The notes below the pieces were generated by a model that was given only the letters and a program-made list of their open reading frames with translations, did no database searches and was not told the origin of the DNA. This document shows, piece by piece, positions 46,608 to 58,245 of a stretch of 64,000 bases of DNA (position 1 is its first letter; every line of letters starts with the position of its first letter). Source of the stretch: Paracoccus spongiarum (GTDB taxonomy: Bacteria > Pseudomonadota > Alphaproteobacteria > Rhodobacterales > Rhodobacteraceae); the NCBI RefSeq assembly GCF_030732095.1, contig NZ_JAVAMQ010000002.1, forward strand, positions 124,001 to 188,000. Direction: 5' to 3'. The position numbers were made by a program, and so were the translations under genes.

Positions 46608-47264
46608 GTGAACACCCTCGTTCTGACACTGGCGCTGATTTTTCTTCCGGGCATCATCTGGGCACGCCTGGACGCCCGCTACGCTCGGCAAGCAAAACCC
46701 TCCCAGTCCGAGCTTATCATCAACGTGTTTGTCTTTGGATTGGTGGCCTATCTTGCGACCTATCTCGTGTACATGATACCTGCGGTTTCGCGGCTGGCGT
46801 CCTTCGATCTCACGACGGATGCCTTCGGGACCGCGCAGGTCAGACCGACGCTCAGGCAATCGGCGGTGGACGAAATCCTTGCCGCCACCGCAATCGCACT
46901 GCTGCTGGCGCCGCTCTGGTTAGCAGTCCAGAGGTACAAGCTTGTCGTGCGCACGCTTCAGTGGCTGAAGGTCACGAAAAGATACGGCGATGAGGATGTC
47001 TGGGATTACCTGCTGAGTTCGGACGATCCACGGGTGCAGTATGTCAATGTCCGAGACGAGCAGACAGGGCAGACCTTCACCGGATATGTCGAACAGTTCT
47101 CAGAGGAACCCGGCCTGCGAGAACTGGTGCTGAGCAAGGTCAAGGGTTACAATACCAGGACCGGAGAGGGCGAGTTCGAGGTAGAGCGCATCTATCTTGC
47201 CCGAGATCCCAAAGGGATAACACTGGAATTCCCGGCCCGCCCGGAACACGTCATCGGCAAATGA
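46608..47264 (+). CDS. DUF6338-like membrane protein in a lower-GC insert
   Basis: 218 residues starting at GTG 46608, with GAAGG six bases upstream. Three hydrophobic stretches are seen: about 3-18, 35-57 (IINVFVFGLVAYLATYLVYMI) and 88-106 (ILAATAIALLLAPLWLAV). The remainder (110-218) is a soluble domain with WDYLLSSDDPRVQYVNV, TGYVEQFSEEPGLREL and YLARDPKGI, which recalls the DUF6338 family. Codon use and base composition are clearly less GC-rich than in the neighbours, a sign of recent transfer. It is followed after 22 bases by a small disordered protein. The function is unknown; a cytoplasmic domain tethered to the inner membrane is the best description. Confidence 0.75.
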   Translation: MNTLVLTLALIFLPGIIWARLDARYARQAKPSQSELIINVFVFGLVAYLATYLVYMIPAVSRLASFDLTTDAFGTAQVRPTLRQSAVDEILAATAIALLLAPLWLAVQRYKLVVRTLQWLKVTKRYGDEDVWDYLLSSDDPRVQYVNVRDEQTGQTFTGYVEQFSEEPGLRELVLSKVKGYNTRTGEGEFEVERIYLARDPKGITLEFPARPEHVIGK

Positions 47265-47286
47265 ACAGGCAGGGAAGGAACGACCA

Positions 47287-47487
47287 ATGCCAGAAACAAC
47301 ATCCAATCCTGTGAATCAGGGCCGAAATAGTCCGATCGTCGAAGGTGTCGTGAACAGGGGCGGCATCAATCCCAACCCAAGTGCGATGCTGAAGCGGCCT
47401 GACGCACCGCCGCCCTACAAGTCCTCGACGTCAAGCGGATCTGGGTCGAGCCCCGGCGCAAATGACAAGGGCAGGCAGAACGGCTGA
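47287..47487 (+). CDS. small disordered protein paired with the DUF6338-like gene
   Basis: 66 residues from ATG at 47287, with AAGGA eight bases upstream. It is rich in Asn, Pro, Gly and Ser with no hydrophobic stretch (for example NRGGINPNPSAMLKRPDAPP and SSTSSGSGSSPG). It shares the lower GC of the gene before it, and the spacing suggests one transcript. No domain was recognised; it may be a partner or regulator of the membrane protein. Confidence 0.6.
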   Translation: MPETTSNPVNQGRNSPIVEGVVNRGGINPNPSAMLKRPDAPPPYKSSTSSGSGSSPGANDKGRQNG

Positions 47488-47705
47488 GCCGCAGCTGTCC
47501 GTCAGCCCGTCTGACAGGAACCATCCGGTCCGGCACCGGGGCGACCCTGACATCCTAACCCTTCCTTAACCGACAGCCCGCAAGCGGTGTACAGGCTGTG
47601 CACGACCGGTGCCTCTGCGGTGCGCGCCCGGTGACGCGTCATCGCCAGCATTTGCAGGGTTTGCGCCCATCGCGCCCGGCATGGCGTCACCGGCAACGCA
47701 CGCTG

Positions 47706-47739
47706 CCGTTGCGCGCAACGCGCAAGGCCCGCGCAACGG
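47706..47739 (-). terminator. hairpin downstream of ispG
   Basis: CCGTTGCGCG (47706-47715) pairs perfectly with CGCGCAACGG (47730-47739), directly next to the ispG stop (47742). A nested palindrome CGTTGCGCGCAACG (47707-47720) allows an alternative fold. There is no T run. Confidence 0.5.
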
Positions 47740-47741
47740 GT

Positions 47742-48875
47742 CTATTCGGCCGCGGTCTTGTCCGCCGCCGCCTCAGCCTCCAGTTGCGCGGCGCGCTCCT
47801 CGACCAGCTGCACGATATGGTCGATCATCTGCGCGTTCGACAGCTTGTGGCTTTGCGCGCCGGCCAGGTAGACCATGCCGCTGCCCGCCCCGCCGCCGGT
47901 GAAGCCGATATCGGTCATCAGCGCCTCGCCCGGCCCATTGACGACGCAGCCGATGATCGACAGGCTCATCGGCGTCTTGATGTGTTCAAGCCGTTTTTCC
48001 AGCGATTCCACGGTCTTGATGACGTCGAAACCCTGCCGCGCGCAGGACGGGCAGCTGATGATCTGCACGCCGCGCGTGCGCAGCCCCAGCGATTTCAGGA
48101 TCTCGAAGCCGACCTTCACCTCCTCGACCGGATCGGCCGACAGGCTGACCCGGATCGTGTCGCCGATCCCCGCCCACAGCAGGGTGCCAAGGCCCACGGC
48201 GGATTTCACCGTGCCGCCGACAAAGCCGCCCGCCTCGGTGATACCCAGGTGGATCGGCGCGTCGGTCGCCTCGGCCAGCTGCTGATAGGCGGCGGCGGCC
48301 AGGAACACGTCGCTGGCCTTCACGCTGATCTTGAACTCGTGAAAATCGTTGTCCTGCAGGATCTTGATGTGGTCGAGCCCGCTTTCGACCATCGCATCCG
48401 GGCAGGGCTCGCCGTATTTTTCCAGCAGGTGCCGCTCGAGGCTGCCGGCGTTCACGCCGATCCGCATCGAGCAGCCGTGGTCCTTCGCCGCCCGGATCAC
48501 CTCGCGCACGCGTTCGGGGCTGCCGATATTGCCGGGGTTGATCCGCAGGCAGGCCGCGCCCGCCTCGGCCGCCTCGATCGCGCGCTTGTAGTGGAAATGG
48601 ATGTCCGCGACGATGGGCACCGGGCTTTCGCGGCAGATCTCGCGCAGCGCCCGCGTCGTCTCCTGATCGGGCGCGCTGATCCGCACGATATCGGCCCCCG
48701 CATCGGCCGCGCGCATCACCTGGTCCAGAGTCGCGCGCACGTCATGGCCGTCGGTGTTGGTCATCGTCTGCACGCTGATCGGCGCATCGCCGCCGACCGG
48801 CACATTGCCCACCATGATCTGCCGCGATCTGCGCCGCTCGATGTTGCGCCAGGGTCGGATCGGGTTCAGCGACAT
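47742..48875 (-). CDS. ispG: 4-hydroxy-3-methylbut-2-enyl diphosphate synthase (GcpE)
   Basis: 377 residues from ATG at 48875 ([20 protein letters not shown]), with GGAGG upstream. Typical segments are [28 protein letters not shown] and HLGITEAGG. The 4Fe-4S ligands are in SCPSCARQ and [10 protein letters not shown]. It catalyses the reductive ring opening of MEcPP to HMBPP, the sixth step of the MEP isoprenoid pathway. It stands alone on the minus strand, with the dispersed palindromic repeat upstream and a hairpin downstream. Confidence 0.97.
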   Translation of the reverse strand: MSLNPIRPWRNIERRRSRQIMVGNVPVGGDAPISVQTMTNTDGHDVRATLDQVMRAADAGADIVRISAPDQETTRALREICRESPVPIVADIHFHYKRAIEAAEAGAACLRINPGNIGSPERVREVIRAAKDHGCSMRIGVNAGSLERHLLEKYGEPCPDAMVESGLDHIKILQDNDFHEFKISVKASDVFLAAAAYQQLAEATDAPIHLGITEAGGFVGGTVKSAVGLGTLLWAGIGDTIRVSLSADPVEEVKVGFEILKSLGLRTRGVQIISCPSCARQGFDVIKTVESLEKRLEHIKTPMSLSIIGCVVNGPGEALMTDIGFTGGGAGSGMVYLAGAQSHKLSNAQMIDHIVQLVEERAAQLEAEAAADKTAAE

Positions 48876-48960
48876 GCGGGCCTCCGGGGTTCGTCCCCGG
48901 AATAGGCCATAAGCCACGGCACGGCAACAGCCGCACGGGGCTGTGATCGGCGCCGGGGCA

Positions 48961-49010
48961 CGGCGGGGGGTCCGGGGGGCGCAGCGCCCCCGGCCGTCGC
49001 GGGACGCAAC
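48961..49010. repeat. intergenic palindromic repeat, copy 2
   Basis: GTCCGGGGGGC (48969-48980 region) faces GCCCCCGG around GCAGC and is followed by CCGTCGCGGGACGCA. The same order on the opposite strand is seen in copy 1 at 36631-36690. It lies between the thiN stop and the ispG start and probably also acts as a terminator for the purA operon. Confidence 0.7.
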
Positions 49011-49029
49011 CCGTCCACGCCCGAGGGGA

Positions 49030-49695
49030 TCAGGGCCGCGGCAGGCGCAGCGCGGTCAGCACCGTGGCCAGCGTGTCGCGCGGCAGCATGACCAGCATCC
49101 GGCCCTCGATGCGCAGGGTCACCAGCCCCGAGGCCATGTTCGAGGTTCCGACCCGCCCGCCCGGGCTGAACTCGATCCCCTCGATCGGCCATTCCAGCCC
49201 GGTGCTGACCCCGCGCGCCGGCCCCATCGGGTACAGCGACACCCGCGTTCCCGGCATCAGCGGCAGCGTCATCCGCGGCGGCGCGAGGAAGGCCAGGTCG
49301 TCCGAGGCCAGCAGGATCACCGGCGGCCGCTGAACCTGGCTCATCGTCGTCAGCACCGCCAGCGTGTGATCCAGCCGCAGCCCCGAGAACCCGACCGCCA
49401 TCACGAAGGGCGCCGCGATCCGCGTCAGGCATTTGGTGAAATCGGTGCTGTCCTGCTCGGCGATGTGGTGCACCCGTTCGACAGGTATCAGCCTGCGTGC
49501 GGCCGCGCTGATGCTGTCGAGATCGCCGATCACCCAGTCGGGCGGATGTCCCAGCGACAGCGCCCGGTCGGTCCCGCCATCCGCGGCCACCAGCGTCGGC
49601 GCGACGGCCAGCGCCACCTCCAGATCCGCCGGCCCGACCGCCCCGCCGCCGACCACGGTGACGCCCCGATCCGAGATCACCAGCGGCGGGATCAT
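49030..49695 (-). CDS. thiamine diphosphokinase
   Basis: 221 residues. The thiamine pyrophosphokinase fold has [25 protein letters not shown] (catalytic Asp region) and [12 protein letters not shown], followed by the B1-binding domain ([33 protein letters not shown]). It transfers pyrophosphate from ATP to thiamine, giving thiamine diphosphate directly. Its ATG overlaps the stop of the DUF2842 gene (ATGA). It is the last gene of the purA transcript. Confidence 0.92.
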   Translation of the reverse strand: MIPPLVISDRGVTVVGGGAVGPADLEVALAVAPTLVAADGGTDRALSLGHPPDWVIGDLDSISAAARRLIPVERVHHIAEQDSTDFTKCLTRIAAPFVMAVGFSGLRLDHTLAVLTTMSQVQRPPVILLASDDLAFLAPPRMTLPLMPGTRVSLYPMGPARGVSTGLEWPIEGIEFSPGGRVGTSNMASGLVTLRIEGRMLVMLPRDTLATVLTALRLPRP

Positions 49696-49904
49696 TCGCT
49701 CCGGCCGATGCCGCTGAAGACCCGCCGCAGCGGCAGGATCCAGGCGATTCCCAGGCCGACATAGACCAGCAGCTCGATCCAGATCGGCTGTCGTCCCCAG
49801 GTCGCATCCATCCAGTTCACCAGGCTGACGGCAATCACCACATAGGCCGGCAATCCCAGCACCAGGATCAGCAGGGACAGTCTCTTGCGGGTCTTCAGGT
49901 CCAT
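49692..49904 (-). CDS. DUF2842 small membrane protein
   Basis: 70 residues. Two hydrophobic helices (about 9-30: LLILVLGLPAYVVIAVSLVN, and 43-58: IELLVYVGLGIAWILP) are joined by a short loop with WGRQPIW. The size, the N-terminal LKTRKRLS and the C-terminal PLRRVFSG match DUF2842, a family confined mostly to Alphaproteobacteria. Its role is unknown. The ATG follows the stop of the oxidoreductase gene without a gap. Confidence 0.88.
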   Translation of the reverse strand: MDLKTRKRLSLLILVLGLPAYVVIAVSLVNWMDATWGRQPIWIELLVYVGLGIAWILPLRRVFSGIGRSE

Positions 49905-50504
49905 CTATGCCCTCTTTCCGCGGCGCAGCCCGGATGCGGTGCGCGCCAGCCTCTCGATGCGGCCGCGCCAGCGCGGCAGGTTGCGTTCGGCGCCGCCCCG
50001 GCGCACCGGTCCGAAATAGGCCGGCCGAATCGGCCGGAAGCCCACGAAGCCCAGCACCTGCCGGCGATAGCGCCAGCCGACGGGGTCGAAATAGGCCAGC
50101 CGCAGATAGGCCGGCGGGGTATCCATCGTGACCAGAAGATCGGCCGAGCGGCCCTTCAGCAGGCGGTCCCAGAACGGGTCGCGCGGGTGATAGCGAAAGG
50201 CCCGCAGCGGCAGCAGGATGCGGTCCCAGAACCCCTTCATGCGCGCCGGCTCGCCGCCCCACCACAGCGGAAAGGCCAGCACCAGATGGTCGCAGGCCTC
50301 GATCGCGTCCAGCGCCTCGGCCAGGTCGGGTTCCAGCGGCGGGATCCCGGCATAGCCGCGCGGCAGGTCGGGATCGAAGCCCATGTCGCGGATCGCCAGC
50401 CGGCGCGTCTCGGCCTGCTCGGGCAGGGCGGCCGCATAGAGGTCCAGCAGATGCGCCGACAGACGGTCCGCGTCGGGATGGCCGTCGATCAGCAGCACCC
50501 GCAT
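49905..50504 (-). CDS. flavodoxin-like NAD(P)H-dependent oxidoreductase
   Basis: 199 residues. The fold resembles NQO/KefF/MdaB enzymes: MRVLLIDGHPDADRLSAHL at the FMN/FAD phosphate site, LVLAFPLWWGGEPARMKGFWDR around the isoalloxazine ring, and MDTPPAYLRL. It probably reduces quinones or other small acceptors with two electrons. It lies three bases after the purA stop and directly before DUF2842. The Arg-rich C-terminus is variable in the family. Confidence 0.88.
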   Translation of the reverse strand: MRVLLIDGHPDADRLSAHLLDLYAAALPEQAETRRLAIRDMGFDPDLPRGYAGIPPLEPDLAEALDAIEACDHLVLAFPLWWGGEPARMKGFWDRILLPLRAFRYHPRDPFWDRLLKGRSADLLVTMDTPPAYLRLAYFDPVGWRYRRQVLGFVGFRPIRPAYFGPVRRGGAERNLPRWRGRIERLARTASGLRRGKRA

Positions 50505-50507
50505 CGG

Positions 50508-51800
50508 TCAGTCCGCGAACGGGTCGGTGACAAGAATGGTGTCGTCGCGCTCCGGGCTGGTCGACAGCATCGCGACCGGGCACTGGATCAGTTCCTCGAC
50601 GCGGCGGACATATTTGATCGCCTCGGCCGGCAGGTCGGCCCAGCTGCGCGCCCCGGCCGTCGATTGCTGCCAGCCGGGCATTTCCTCATAGACCGGCGTC
50701 ACTCGGGCCTGCAGCGCCGCGGCGGTCGGCAGGTAGTCGTATGTCACCCCGTCGATGTCGTAGCCCACGCAGATCTTCAGCGTCTCGAACCCGTCCAGCA
50801 CGTCCAGCTTGGTCAGCGCGATGCCGTTCACGCCGCTTATCGCGCAGGTCTGCCGCACCAGCACCGCGTCGAACCAGCCGCAGCGACGCTTGCGCCCCGT
50901 GACGGTGCCGAATTCGTGGCCCCGCTCGCCCAGCCTCTGCCCGTCGGCATCCTCGAGCTCGGTCGGGAACGGGCCCTCGCCCACGCGGGTCGTGTAGGCC
51001 TTGACGATGCCCAGCACGAAGCCGATGGCGCCGGGCCCCATCCCGGTGCCCGAGGCCGCCATGCCCGACATGGTGGTGGACGAGGTGACATAGGGGTAGG
51101 TGCCGAAATCGATGTCCAGAAGGCTGCCCTGCGCGCCCTCGAACAGGATGCGCTTGCCGGCCTTGCGGGCCTCGGCCATGATCTTCCAGACCGGCTGCGC
51201 ATAGGGCAGCAGCCGCGGCGCGACCTCCGTCAGCCGGGCCTTCAGCTCGGCCCGGTCGATCGGCTCTGCGCCCAGCCCCTGGCGCAGCGCGTCGTGATGG
51301 GCCAGCAGCCGGTCGAGCCGGGCGTCCAGCGTCTCCTCGTCGCCCAGATCGGCGACCCGGATGGTGCGGCGACCGACCTTGTCCTCATAGGCCGGGCCGA
51401 TGCCGCGGCCGGTGGTCCCGATCTTCGCCTTGCCCGCCGCCTCTTCGCGCAGCTTGTCAAGATCCTGGTGCAAGGGCAGGATAAGCGGCGTGTTTTCGGC
51501 GATGATCAGATTGTCGGTATCGATCCTGACGCCCTGCCCGGCCAGCTTCTCGATCTCGGAAAACAGCGCCCAGGGGTCCAGCACGACGCCATTGCCGATC
51601 ACTGCCAGCTTGTCCTCGCGCACGATCCCCGAGGGCAGCAGCGACAGCTTGAACACCGTGTCGCCGATCACCAGCGTATGGCCGGCATTGTGACCGCCCT
51701 GAAAGCGCGCGATCACGTCGGCGCGCTCGGACAGCCAGTCGACGATCTTGCCCTTGCCCTCGTCGCCCCATTGCGCGCCGACAACCACCACATTGGCCAT
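50508..51800 (-). CDS. purA: adenylosuccinate synthetase
   Basis: 430 residues, standard length. [16 protein letters not shown] is the GTP loop with the catalytic Asp, GGHNAGHT carries the catalytic His, and [35 protein letters not shown] and [12 protein letters not shown] are family blocks. It joins IMP and aspartate with GTP on the way to AMP. It heads the operon purA - oxidoreductase - DUF2842 - thiN. A terminator-like hairpin separates it from slyX upstream. Confidence 0.98.
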   Translation of the reverse strand: MANVVVVGAQWGDEGKGKIVDWLSERADVIARFQGGHNAGHTLVIGDTVFKLSLLPSGIVREDKLAVIGNGVVLDPWALFSEIEKLAGQGVRIDTDNLIIAENTPLILPLHQDLDKLREEAAGKAKIGTTGRGIGPAYEDKVGRRTIRVADLGDEETLDARLDRLLAHHDALRQGLGAEPIDRAELKARLTEVAPRLLPYAQPVWKIMAEARKAGKRILFEGAQGSLLDIDFGTYPYVTSSTTMSGMAASGTGMGPGAIGFVLGIVKAYTTRVGEGPFPTELEDADGQRLGERGHEFGTVTGRKRRCGWFDAVLVRQTCAISGVNGIALTKLDVLDGFETLKICVGYDIDGVTYDYLPTAAALQARVTPVYEEMPGWQQSTAGARSWADLPAEAIKYVRRVEELIQCPVAMLSTSPERDDTILVTDPFAD

Positions 51801-51918
51801 GAGCCGGTCCTTCCATTGCCCGAAAAAGTCCGCAGCCGGGTCTAGCGCATGGCAGGGGCGGGGAAAAGCGCGGATTTCGGCGCTGCCGCCGCGGCCTGGC
51901 CGGGGGGCTTGCCCCCCC

Positions 51919-51953
51919 GCGAAAGCCGGCCCCTCGATGGGGCGGGCTTTCGC
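51919..51953 (-). terminator. hairpin downstream of slyX
   Basis: GCGAAAGCCGGCCCC (51919-51933) pairs with 51939-51953 with one mismatch around the loop TCGAT. It follows the slyX stop (51973) and precedes the purA promoter region. Confidence 0.65.
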
Positions 51954-51972
51954 TGCCCCCTTCCCGCCCCGC

Positions 51973-52191
51973 CTACCAGTGCGGCGGGCGCTGATCGGCC
52001 AGCGGGATGCCGCCCTGCTGGGCCGCCTCGCGCTCGGCCTCGGCGCGCATCAGCAGGTCCAGTCGGCGCGACAGCCGGACGATCTCGGCGTCCTGCCGGG
52101 CGATCACCTCGCTCAGATCCTCGGTCAGCCGGATCAGATGCGCCAGCGTTTCCTCCAGCCGCTCGATCCGCGGCTCGGCCTGCTTGTCCAT
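51973..52191 (-). CDS. slyX: SlyX-family protein
   Basis: 72 residues from ATG at 52191, with GGAAGG upstream. The protein is a coiled coil (about 5-52: [37 protein letters not shown]) and ends in PPHW, the conserved SlyX C-terminus. The function is unknown despite wide occurrence. It is divergent from hisS across only 53 bases. Confidence 0.9.
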   Translation of the reverse strand: MDKQAEPRIERLEETLAHLIRLTEDLSEVIARQDAEIVRLSRRLDLLMRAEAEREAAQQGGIPLADQRPPHW

Positions 52192-52244
52192 CACGGCACC
52201 TTCCGTTACAGCAGCCACGGATTTGCCCTCGAAAGGCGTCGACC

Positions 52245-53726
52245 ATGGCGAAGGATCAGAAAAAACAGCCCCGTCCGAGGGCCGAAACGCCCAAGGGCTT
52301 CCGGGACTATTTTGGCGCGGACGTGACCGAGCGCAAGGCGATGCTGGACCGCATCGCCGAAATCTACCACCGCCACGGCTTCGACCCCCTTGAAACCAGT
52401 GCCGTCGAGACGGTCGAGGCTCTGGGCAAGTTCCTGCCCGATGTCGACCGCCCCAATGCCGGCGTCTTCGCCTGGCAGGAAGAGGCGGTGCCCGGCGGCG
52501 GTTCGGGCGACTGGCTGGCGCTGCGCTATGACCTGACGGCGCCGCTGGCCCGGGTCGCGGCGCAGTTCCGCAACGATCTGCCGACGCCCTATCGCCGGTA
52601 CGCGATGGGCCCGGTCTGGCGCAACGAAAAACCCGGCCCGGGGCGGTTCCGTCAGTTCTATCAATGCGACGCCGACACGGTCGGCTCTGCCTCGGTCGCG
52701 GCGGACGCCGAGATCTGCGCCATGCTGGCCGACGCGCTCGAGGCCGTGGGGATCGCGCGCGGCGACTACGTCGTGCGGATCAACAGCCGCAAGGTCCTCA
52801 GCGGTGTGCTGGATGCCGCGGCGATCCGCCCCGATCAGGCCGACGAGGTGCTGCGCCAGATCGACAAGTTCGACAAGGTTGGCCGCGAGGGCGTGCTGGC
52901 GCTGCTGACCACGGGCCGCAAGGATGACAGCGGCGCCGTGATCGAGGGCGTCGGCCTGACGGGGGCGCAGGCGGCGCCGGTTCTTGCCTTCCTGACCTCG
53001 AAAGGCGCGGACAACACCGCCACGCTGGACAATCTGCGCGGCGCGGTCGGCGGCTCGGCGATCGGCGCCGAGGGCGTGGACGAACTGGCGCAGATCGCCG
53101 CGATGCTGTCCGCCATGGGCGTGGCCGAGGATCGGGCCGTCATCGACCCCTCGGTGGTGCGCGGCCTTGGCTATTACACCGGGCCGGTCTTCGAGGCCGA
53201 ACTGACCTTCGAGATTCTCGACGAGAAGGGCCGCAGGCGGCAGTTCGGCAGCGTCGCGGGCGGCGGGCGCTATGACGGGCTGGTGGAACGCTTTACCGGC
53301 CAGAAGGTGCCGGCGACCGGCGTCAGCATCGGCGTGGACCGGCTGCTGGCCGCGTTGCGGTCGAGGGGGCTGGCGGGGACCGAGGCGCAGGGTCCGGTCG
53401 TGGTGACCGTGATGGACCGCGACCGCATGGCCGATTACCAGGCCATGGCCGCCGACCTGCGCGCCGCCGGCATCCGCGCCGAGGTCTATCTGGGCAACCC
53501 GAAGAATTTCGGCAACCAGTTGAAATACGCCGACAGGCGCGGCGCACCCGTGGCCGTCATCCAGGGCGCCGACGAGGCCGCGCGCGGCGTGGTGCAGGTC
53601 AAGGACCTGGTCCTTGGCGCCCGCATCGCCGCCGAGGCCAGCCATGAGGAATGGAAGGCGCAACCCGCGCAGACCGAGGTTCCCCGCGCCGATCTGGTGG
53701 CCGAAGTGCGGCGTATCCTCGGATGA
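52245..53726 (+). CDS. hisS: histidyl-tRNA synthetase
   Basis: 493 residues from ATG at 52245. Motif 1 lies near ETPKGFRDY, motif 2 is [22 protein letters not shown], the histidine-A boxes are [14 protein letters not shown] and [14 protein letters not shown], and motif 3 is [12 protein letters not shown] with GVSIGVDRL. The anticodon-binding domain starts near residue 385. It charges tRNA-His. The stop overlaps the hisZ ATG (ATGA), so synthetase and its paralog HisZ are made together. This is an alphaproteobacterial-type HisRS with longer insertions than the E. coli enzyme. Confidence 0.97.
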   Translation: MAKDQKKQPRPRAETPKGFRDYFGADVTERKAMLDRIAEIYHRHGFDPLETSAVETVEALGKFLPDVDRPNAGVFAWQEEAVPGGGSGDWLALRYDLTAPLARVAAQFRNDLPTPYRRYAMGPVWRNEKPGPGRFRQFYQCDADTVGSASVAADAEICAMLADALEAVGIARGDYVVRINSRKVLSGVLDAAAIRPDQADEVLRQIDKFDKVGREGVLALLTTGRKDDSGAVIEGVGLTGAQAAPVLAFLTSKGADNTATLDNLRGAVGGSAIGAEGVDELAQIAAMLSAMGVAEDRAVIDPSVVRGLGYYTGPVFEAELTFEILDEKGRRRQFGSVAGGGRYDGLVERFTGQKVPATGVSIGVDRLLAALRSRGLAGTEAQGPVVVTVMDRDRMADYQAMAADLRAAGIRAEVYLGNPKNFGNQLKYADRRGAPVAVIQGADEAARGVVQVKDLVLGARIAAEASHEEWKAQPAQTEVPRADLVAEVRRILG

Positions 53727-54784
53727 TCCCCAAGCGCGACAAGCAGGATGTCGGCCAGCGCCTTCTGGCCGCCTTTCGCGCCGCAGGCGCGGCCGAGATC
53801 GCGCCCGACATCCTGCTGCCCGCCGAAAGCCTGCTGGACCTTTACGGCGAGGACATCCGCGCCCGTGCCTATGTCACCACGGACCCGATCCGGGGCGAGA
53901 TGATGCTGCGCCCGGACTTCACGGTGCCGGTGGTGCAGGCGCATATGCAGGGCGGGGCCGAGCCCGCCCGCTACTGCTATCTGGGCGAGGTGTTCCGCAA
54001 GCAGGACATGGGCGAGACCCGCCCCGCCCATCCGCGCGACAGCGAGTATCTTCAGGCCGGGTTCGAACTGTTCAGCCGCGACGCCGCCGCCGATGCCGAG
54101 GTTTTCGCGCTGTTTCACGGCCTGCTTGCCCCCTATGGCGCGACGTCCGAGACGGGCGACATGGGCCTGCTTCTGGATGCGGTGCGCGCCCTGCCGCTGA
54201 CCGCGCCGCGGCGTGACGCGCTGCTGCATCACATCTGGCGCCCCGGCCGGTTCCAGCGACTGATGGAGCGCTTTGCCGTGCCGGGCGTCGCGCGGCAGTT
54301 CCCGCCCGAACCCGACGGCTGGTCGGGGCTGCGCGACCGGGCCGAGATGGTCGCCCGGATCGCGCGCCTGCGGGCCGATGCCGCCGTGCCCCCGCTGCCC
54401 GCGATCTGGATGGAGCGGCTGACACGTCTGCTGGCCCTGCGCGGGCCCGTGCCCGAGGTGACGGCCTCGCTGCGCCGTCTGGCCGAGGACTGGCCCGGCA
54501 TCGCCGAGGCGGCGCAGCGGATCGAGGCCCGCTTTGCCCGCATCGCCCGTCTTGGCGTCGATCCCGCGGGGATCGTCTTCGATGCCAGCCACGGCCGCGC
54601 CACGATGGAATATTACGACGGCTTCACCTTCAGCTTTCGGGCCGGGCCGGATGAGTGGCCGCCCGTCGCCTCGGGCGGGCGCTATGACGCGCTGACCCGC
54701 GTGCTGGGCAAGGGTCGCGCCATTCCCGCGGTCGGTGGCATCATTCGTCCCGGCCTGCTGGCCGAGATGGAGGCCGCCGCATGA
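53723..54784 (+). CDS. hisZ: HisZ, regulatory subunit of ATP phosphoribosyltransferase
   Basis: 353 residues. It resembles the catalytic core of histidyl-tRNA synthetases ([40 protein letters not shown]) but lacks the anticodon domain. Such proteins bind histidine and form a hetero-octamer with short HisG. The start overlaps hisS and the end overlaps hisG (both ATGA), so the three proteins are coupled. Confidence 0.96.
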   Translation: MIPKRDKQDVGQRLLAAFRAAGAAEIAPDILLPAESLLDLYGEDIRARAYVTTDPIRGEMMLRPDFTVPVVQAHMQGGAEPARYCYLGEVFRKQDMGETRPAHPRDSEYLQAGFELFSRDAAADAEVFALFHGLLAPYGATSETGDMGLLLDAVRALPLTAPRRDALLHHIWRPGRFQRLMERFAVPGVARQFPPEPDGWSGLRDRAEMVARIARLRADAAVPPLPAIWMERLTRLLALRGPVPEVTASLRRLAEDWPGIAEAAQRIEARFARIARLGVDPAGIVFDASHGRATMEYYDGFTFSFRAGPDEWPPVASGGRYDALTRVLGKGRAIPAVGGIIRPGLLAEMEAAA

Positions 54785-55473
54785 TCCGCCTTGGGGTGCC
54801 GTCCAAGGGGCGGCTGATGGAACAGAGCTTCGCCTGGTTCGCGGATCGCGGGGTGCGGCTGACCCGCAGCGCTTCGGACCGCGAATATGCGGGCACGGTC
54901 GAGGGGGTCGAGGGGGTCGCGCTGGTGCTGCTGTCGGCGGGCGAGATCCCGCGCGAACTGGCAGCCGGCCGGATCGAGCTGGGCGTCACCGGCACCGATC
55001 TGGTCCGCGAGAAGCTGCCCGGATGGCGGTCGGACCTGATCGAGGTCGCGCCGATGGGCTTTGGCCATGCCGACCTGATCCTGGCCGTTCCCGAATGCTG
55101 GACCGACTGCCGGACACTGGACGATCTGGCCTCGATCGCCCGGGACTTCCGCGCCGCGCATGGCTTCCGGCTGCGGATCGCGACAAAGTACCACCGCCTG
55201 GTGCGCGCCCATCTGGCCGCCCATGAGGTCGCCGACTACCAGCTTGTCGACAGCCAGGGCGCGACCGAGGGCACGGTGGCCAACCAGACCGCCGAGGCGA
55301 TCGCCGACATCACCTCGTCGGGCGCGACCTTGCGGGCCAACGGCCTTGCCGTGCTGGACGGCCCGCCCATCCTGCAATCGCAGGCGACGCTGTTCATGGC
55401 CCGCGCCGCGACCGGCCCCGCGACCGACGCGTTCCTGCGCCGGCTTGGCCTTGACGGCACAAAGGGGCTGTAG
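54781..55473 (+). CDS. hisG: ATP phosphoribosyltransferase, short form
   Basis: 230 residues, the short form without the C-terminal regulatory domain, in line with the HisZ gene just upstream. Signatures are LGVPSKGRLMEQ, ELGVTGTDLVRE and the PRPP loop SQGATEGTVANQTAEAIADI. It catalyses the first step of histidine synthesis, ATP + PRPP to PR-ATP. It converges on ftsY with 14 bases between the stops. Confidence 0.97.
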   Translation: MIRLGVPSKGRLMEQSFAWFADRGVRLTRSASDREYAGTVEGVEGVALVLLSAGEIPRELAAGRIELGVTGTDLVREKLPGWRSDLIEVAPMGFGHADLILAVPECWTDCRTLDDLASIARDFRAAHGFRLRIATKYHRLVRAHLAAHEVADYQLVDSQGATEGTVANQTAEAIADITSSGATLRANGLAVLDGPPILQSQATLFMARAATGPATDAFLRRLGLDGTKGL

Positions 55474-55487
55474 CGCCCCCCCGCAGG

Positions 55488-56549
55488 CTACAGCCCGACA
55501 AGCGCACGGGCAAAATCCTCGGCGTCGAAGGCATCCAGGTCGTCGATCTGCTCGCCCACGCCGATCGCATGGATCGGCAGGCCAAACCGGTCGGCCAGCG
55601 CCACCAGCACGCCGCCGCGCGCCGTGCCGTCCAGCTTGGTCATCACCAGCCCCGAGACATCGGCCAGCTTGCGGAAGGTCTCGACCTGGCTCAGCGCGTT
55701 CTGGCCGGTGGTGGCGTCAAGGACCAGCAGCGTGTTGTGCGGGGCCGAAGGGTCCTTCTTGCGGATCACGCGGACGATCTTGGCCAGCTCCTCCATCAGG
55801 TCCTGCCGGTTCTGCAGCCGCCCGGCCGTGTCGATCATCAGCAGGTCGGCGCCCTCGGCCTCGGCGCGGGTCATCGCGTCAAAGGCAAGGCTTGCCGGGT
55901 CGCTGCCCTGTGCCGCGACCATCACCGGCACGCCGGCGCGCTGGCCCCAGACCTGCAACTGTTCGACTGCGGCGGCGCGGAAGGTGTCGCCCGCGGCAAT
56001 CACCACATTCTTGCCGGCGGCACGAAACTGGCTGGCCAGCTTGCCGATGGTGGTGGTCTTGCCCGAGCCGTTGACGCCCACGACCAGAACCACCTGCGGC
56101 CGGCGCGGATAGATCGGCATGGGCCGCGCGACGGGGGCCATGATCCGTGCGATCTCGCCGGCCAGCAGTTCCTTCAACTCGGTGGCGGACAGCCGGCGAC
56201 CCATCCGCCCCTCGGCGATGTTGGCCGTGACGCGCAGGGCGGTATCCACACCCATGTCGGACTGCACCAGCATGTCCTCGAGCTCTTCCAGCATCGCATC
56301 GTCAAGCACCCGGCGCGGCGCGTCGGCCTGCGGTCCGGCGGTGCGCCCGAAGATCCGCCCGACCAGACCGGGGCCGGCGGCAGCGACCGCGGCGGGTTCG
56401 GGCGCCGCCGACGGCTCGGCCGGTGTCTCGGCCCCGTCCGGTGGCCACGGCGTCTCGGGCGCGGCCTCGGCCACGATCTCGTCCAGCCCCGCACCGATCT
56501 TCGAGGAAGAGCGGGTCAGCCGCTCGCGCAGTTTCGACAAAAACGACAT
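55488..56549 (-). CDS. ftsY: FtsY, signal recognition particle receptor
   Basis: 353 residues from ATG at 56549, with GGAAGG upstream; a GTG directly before it is possible. The acidic, Pro/Ala-rich A-domain (about 20-75) is short. The N-domain begins at LDDAMLEELEDMLVQSDMGV. The GTPase G-domain has G1 GVNGSGKTTT, DTFRAAAVEQL, DTAGRL, TKLDGTARGG and GVGEQIDDLDAFD. It brings ribosome-SRP complexes to the membrane translocon. It follows pgi on the same strand after 73 bases. Confidence 0.97.
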   Translation of the reverse strand: MSFLSKLRERLTRSSSKIGAGLDEIVAEAAPETPWPPDGAETPAEPSAAPEPAAVAAAGPGLVGRIFGRTAGPQADAPRRVLDDAMLEELEDMLVQSDMGVDTALRVTANIAEGRMGRRLSATELKELLAGEIARIMAPVARPMPIYPRRPQVVLVVGVNGSGKTTTIGKLASQFRAAGKNVVIAAGDTFRAAAVEQLQVWGQRAGVPVMVAAQGSDPASLAFDAMTRAEAEGADLLMIDTAGRLQNRQDLMEELAKIVRVIRKKDPSAPHNTLLVLDATTGQNALSQVETFRKLADVSGLVMTKLDGTARGGVLVALADRFGLPIHAIGVGEQIDDLDAFDAEDFARALVGL

Positions 56550-56622
56550 CACGGCATCCTTCCTGATCGGCGCGACACTAGCCCGTCACGGCGATGAGGA
56601 AAAGGCGCGGCGCCGCGCGGGC

Positions 56623-58233
<1,611 letters not shown>

Positions 58234-58245
58234 CTCAACTACCTT

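Noticed and set aside
46608..47487. Calling the lower-GC gene pair a phage-defence system
   Set aside because: The sequence gives only membrane helices and a disordered partner; no nuclease, NTPase or sensor motif is visible.
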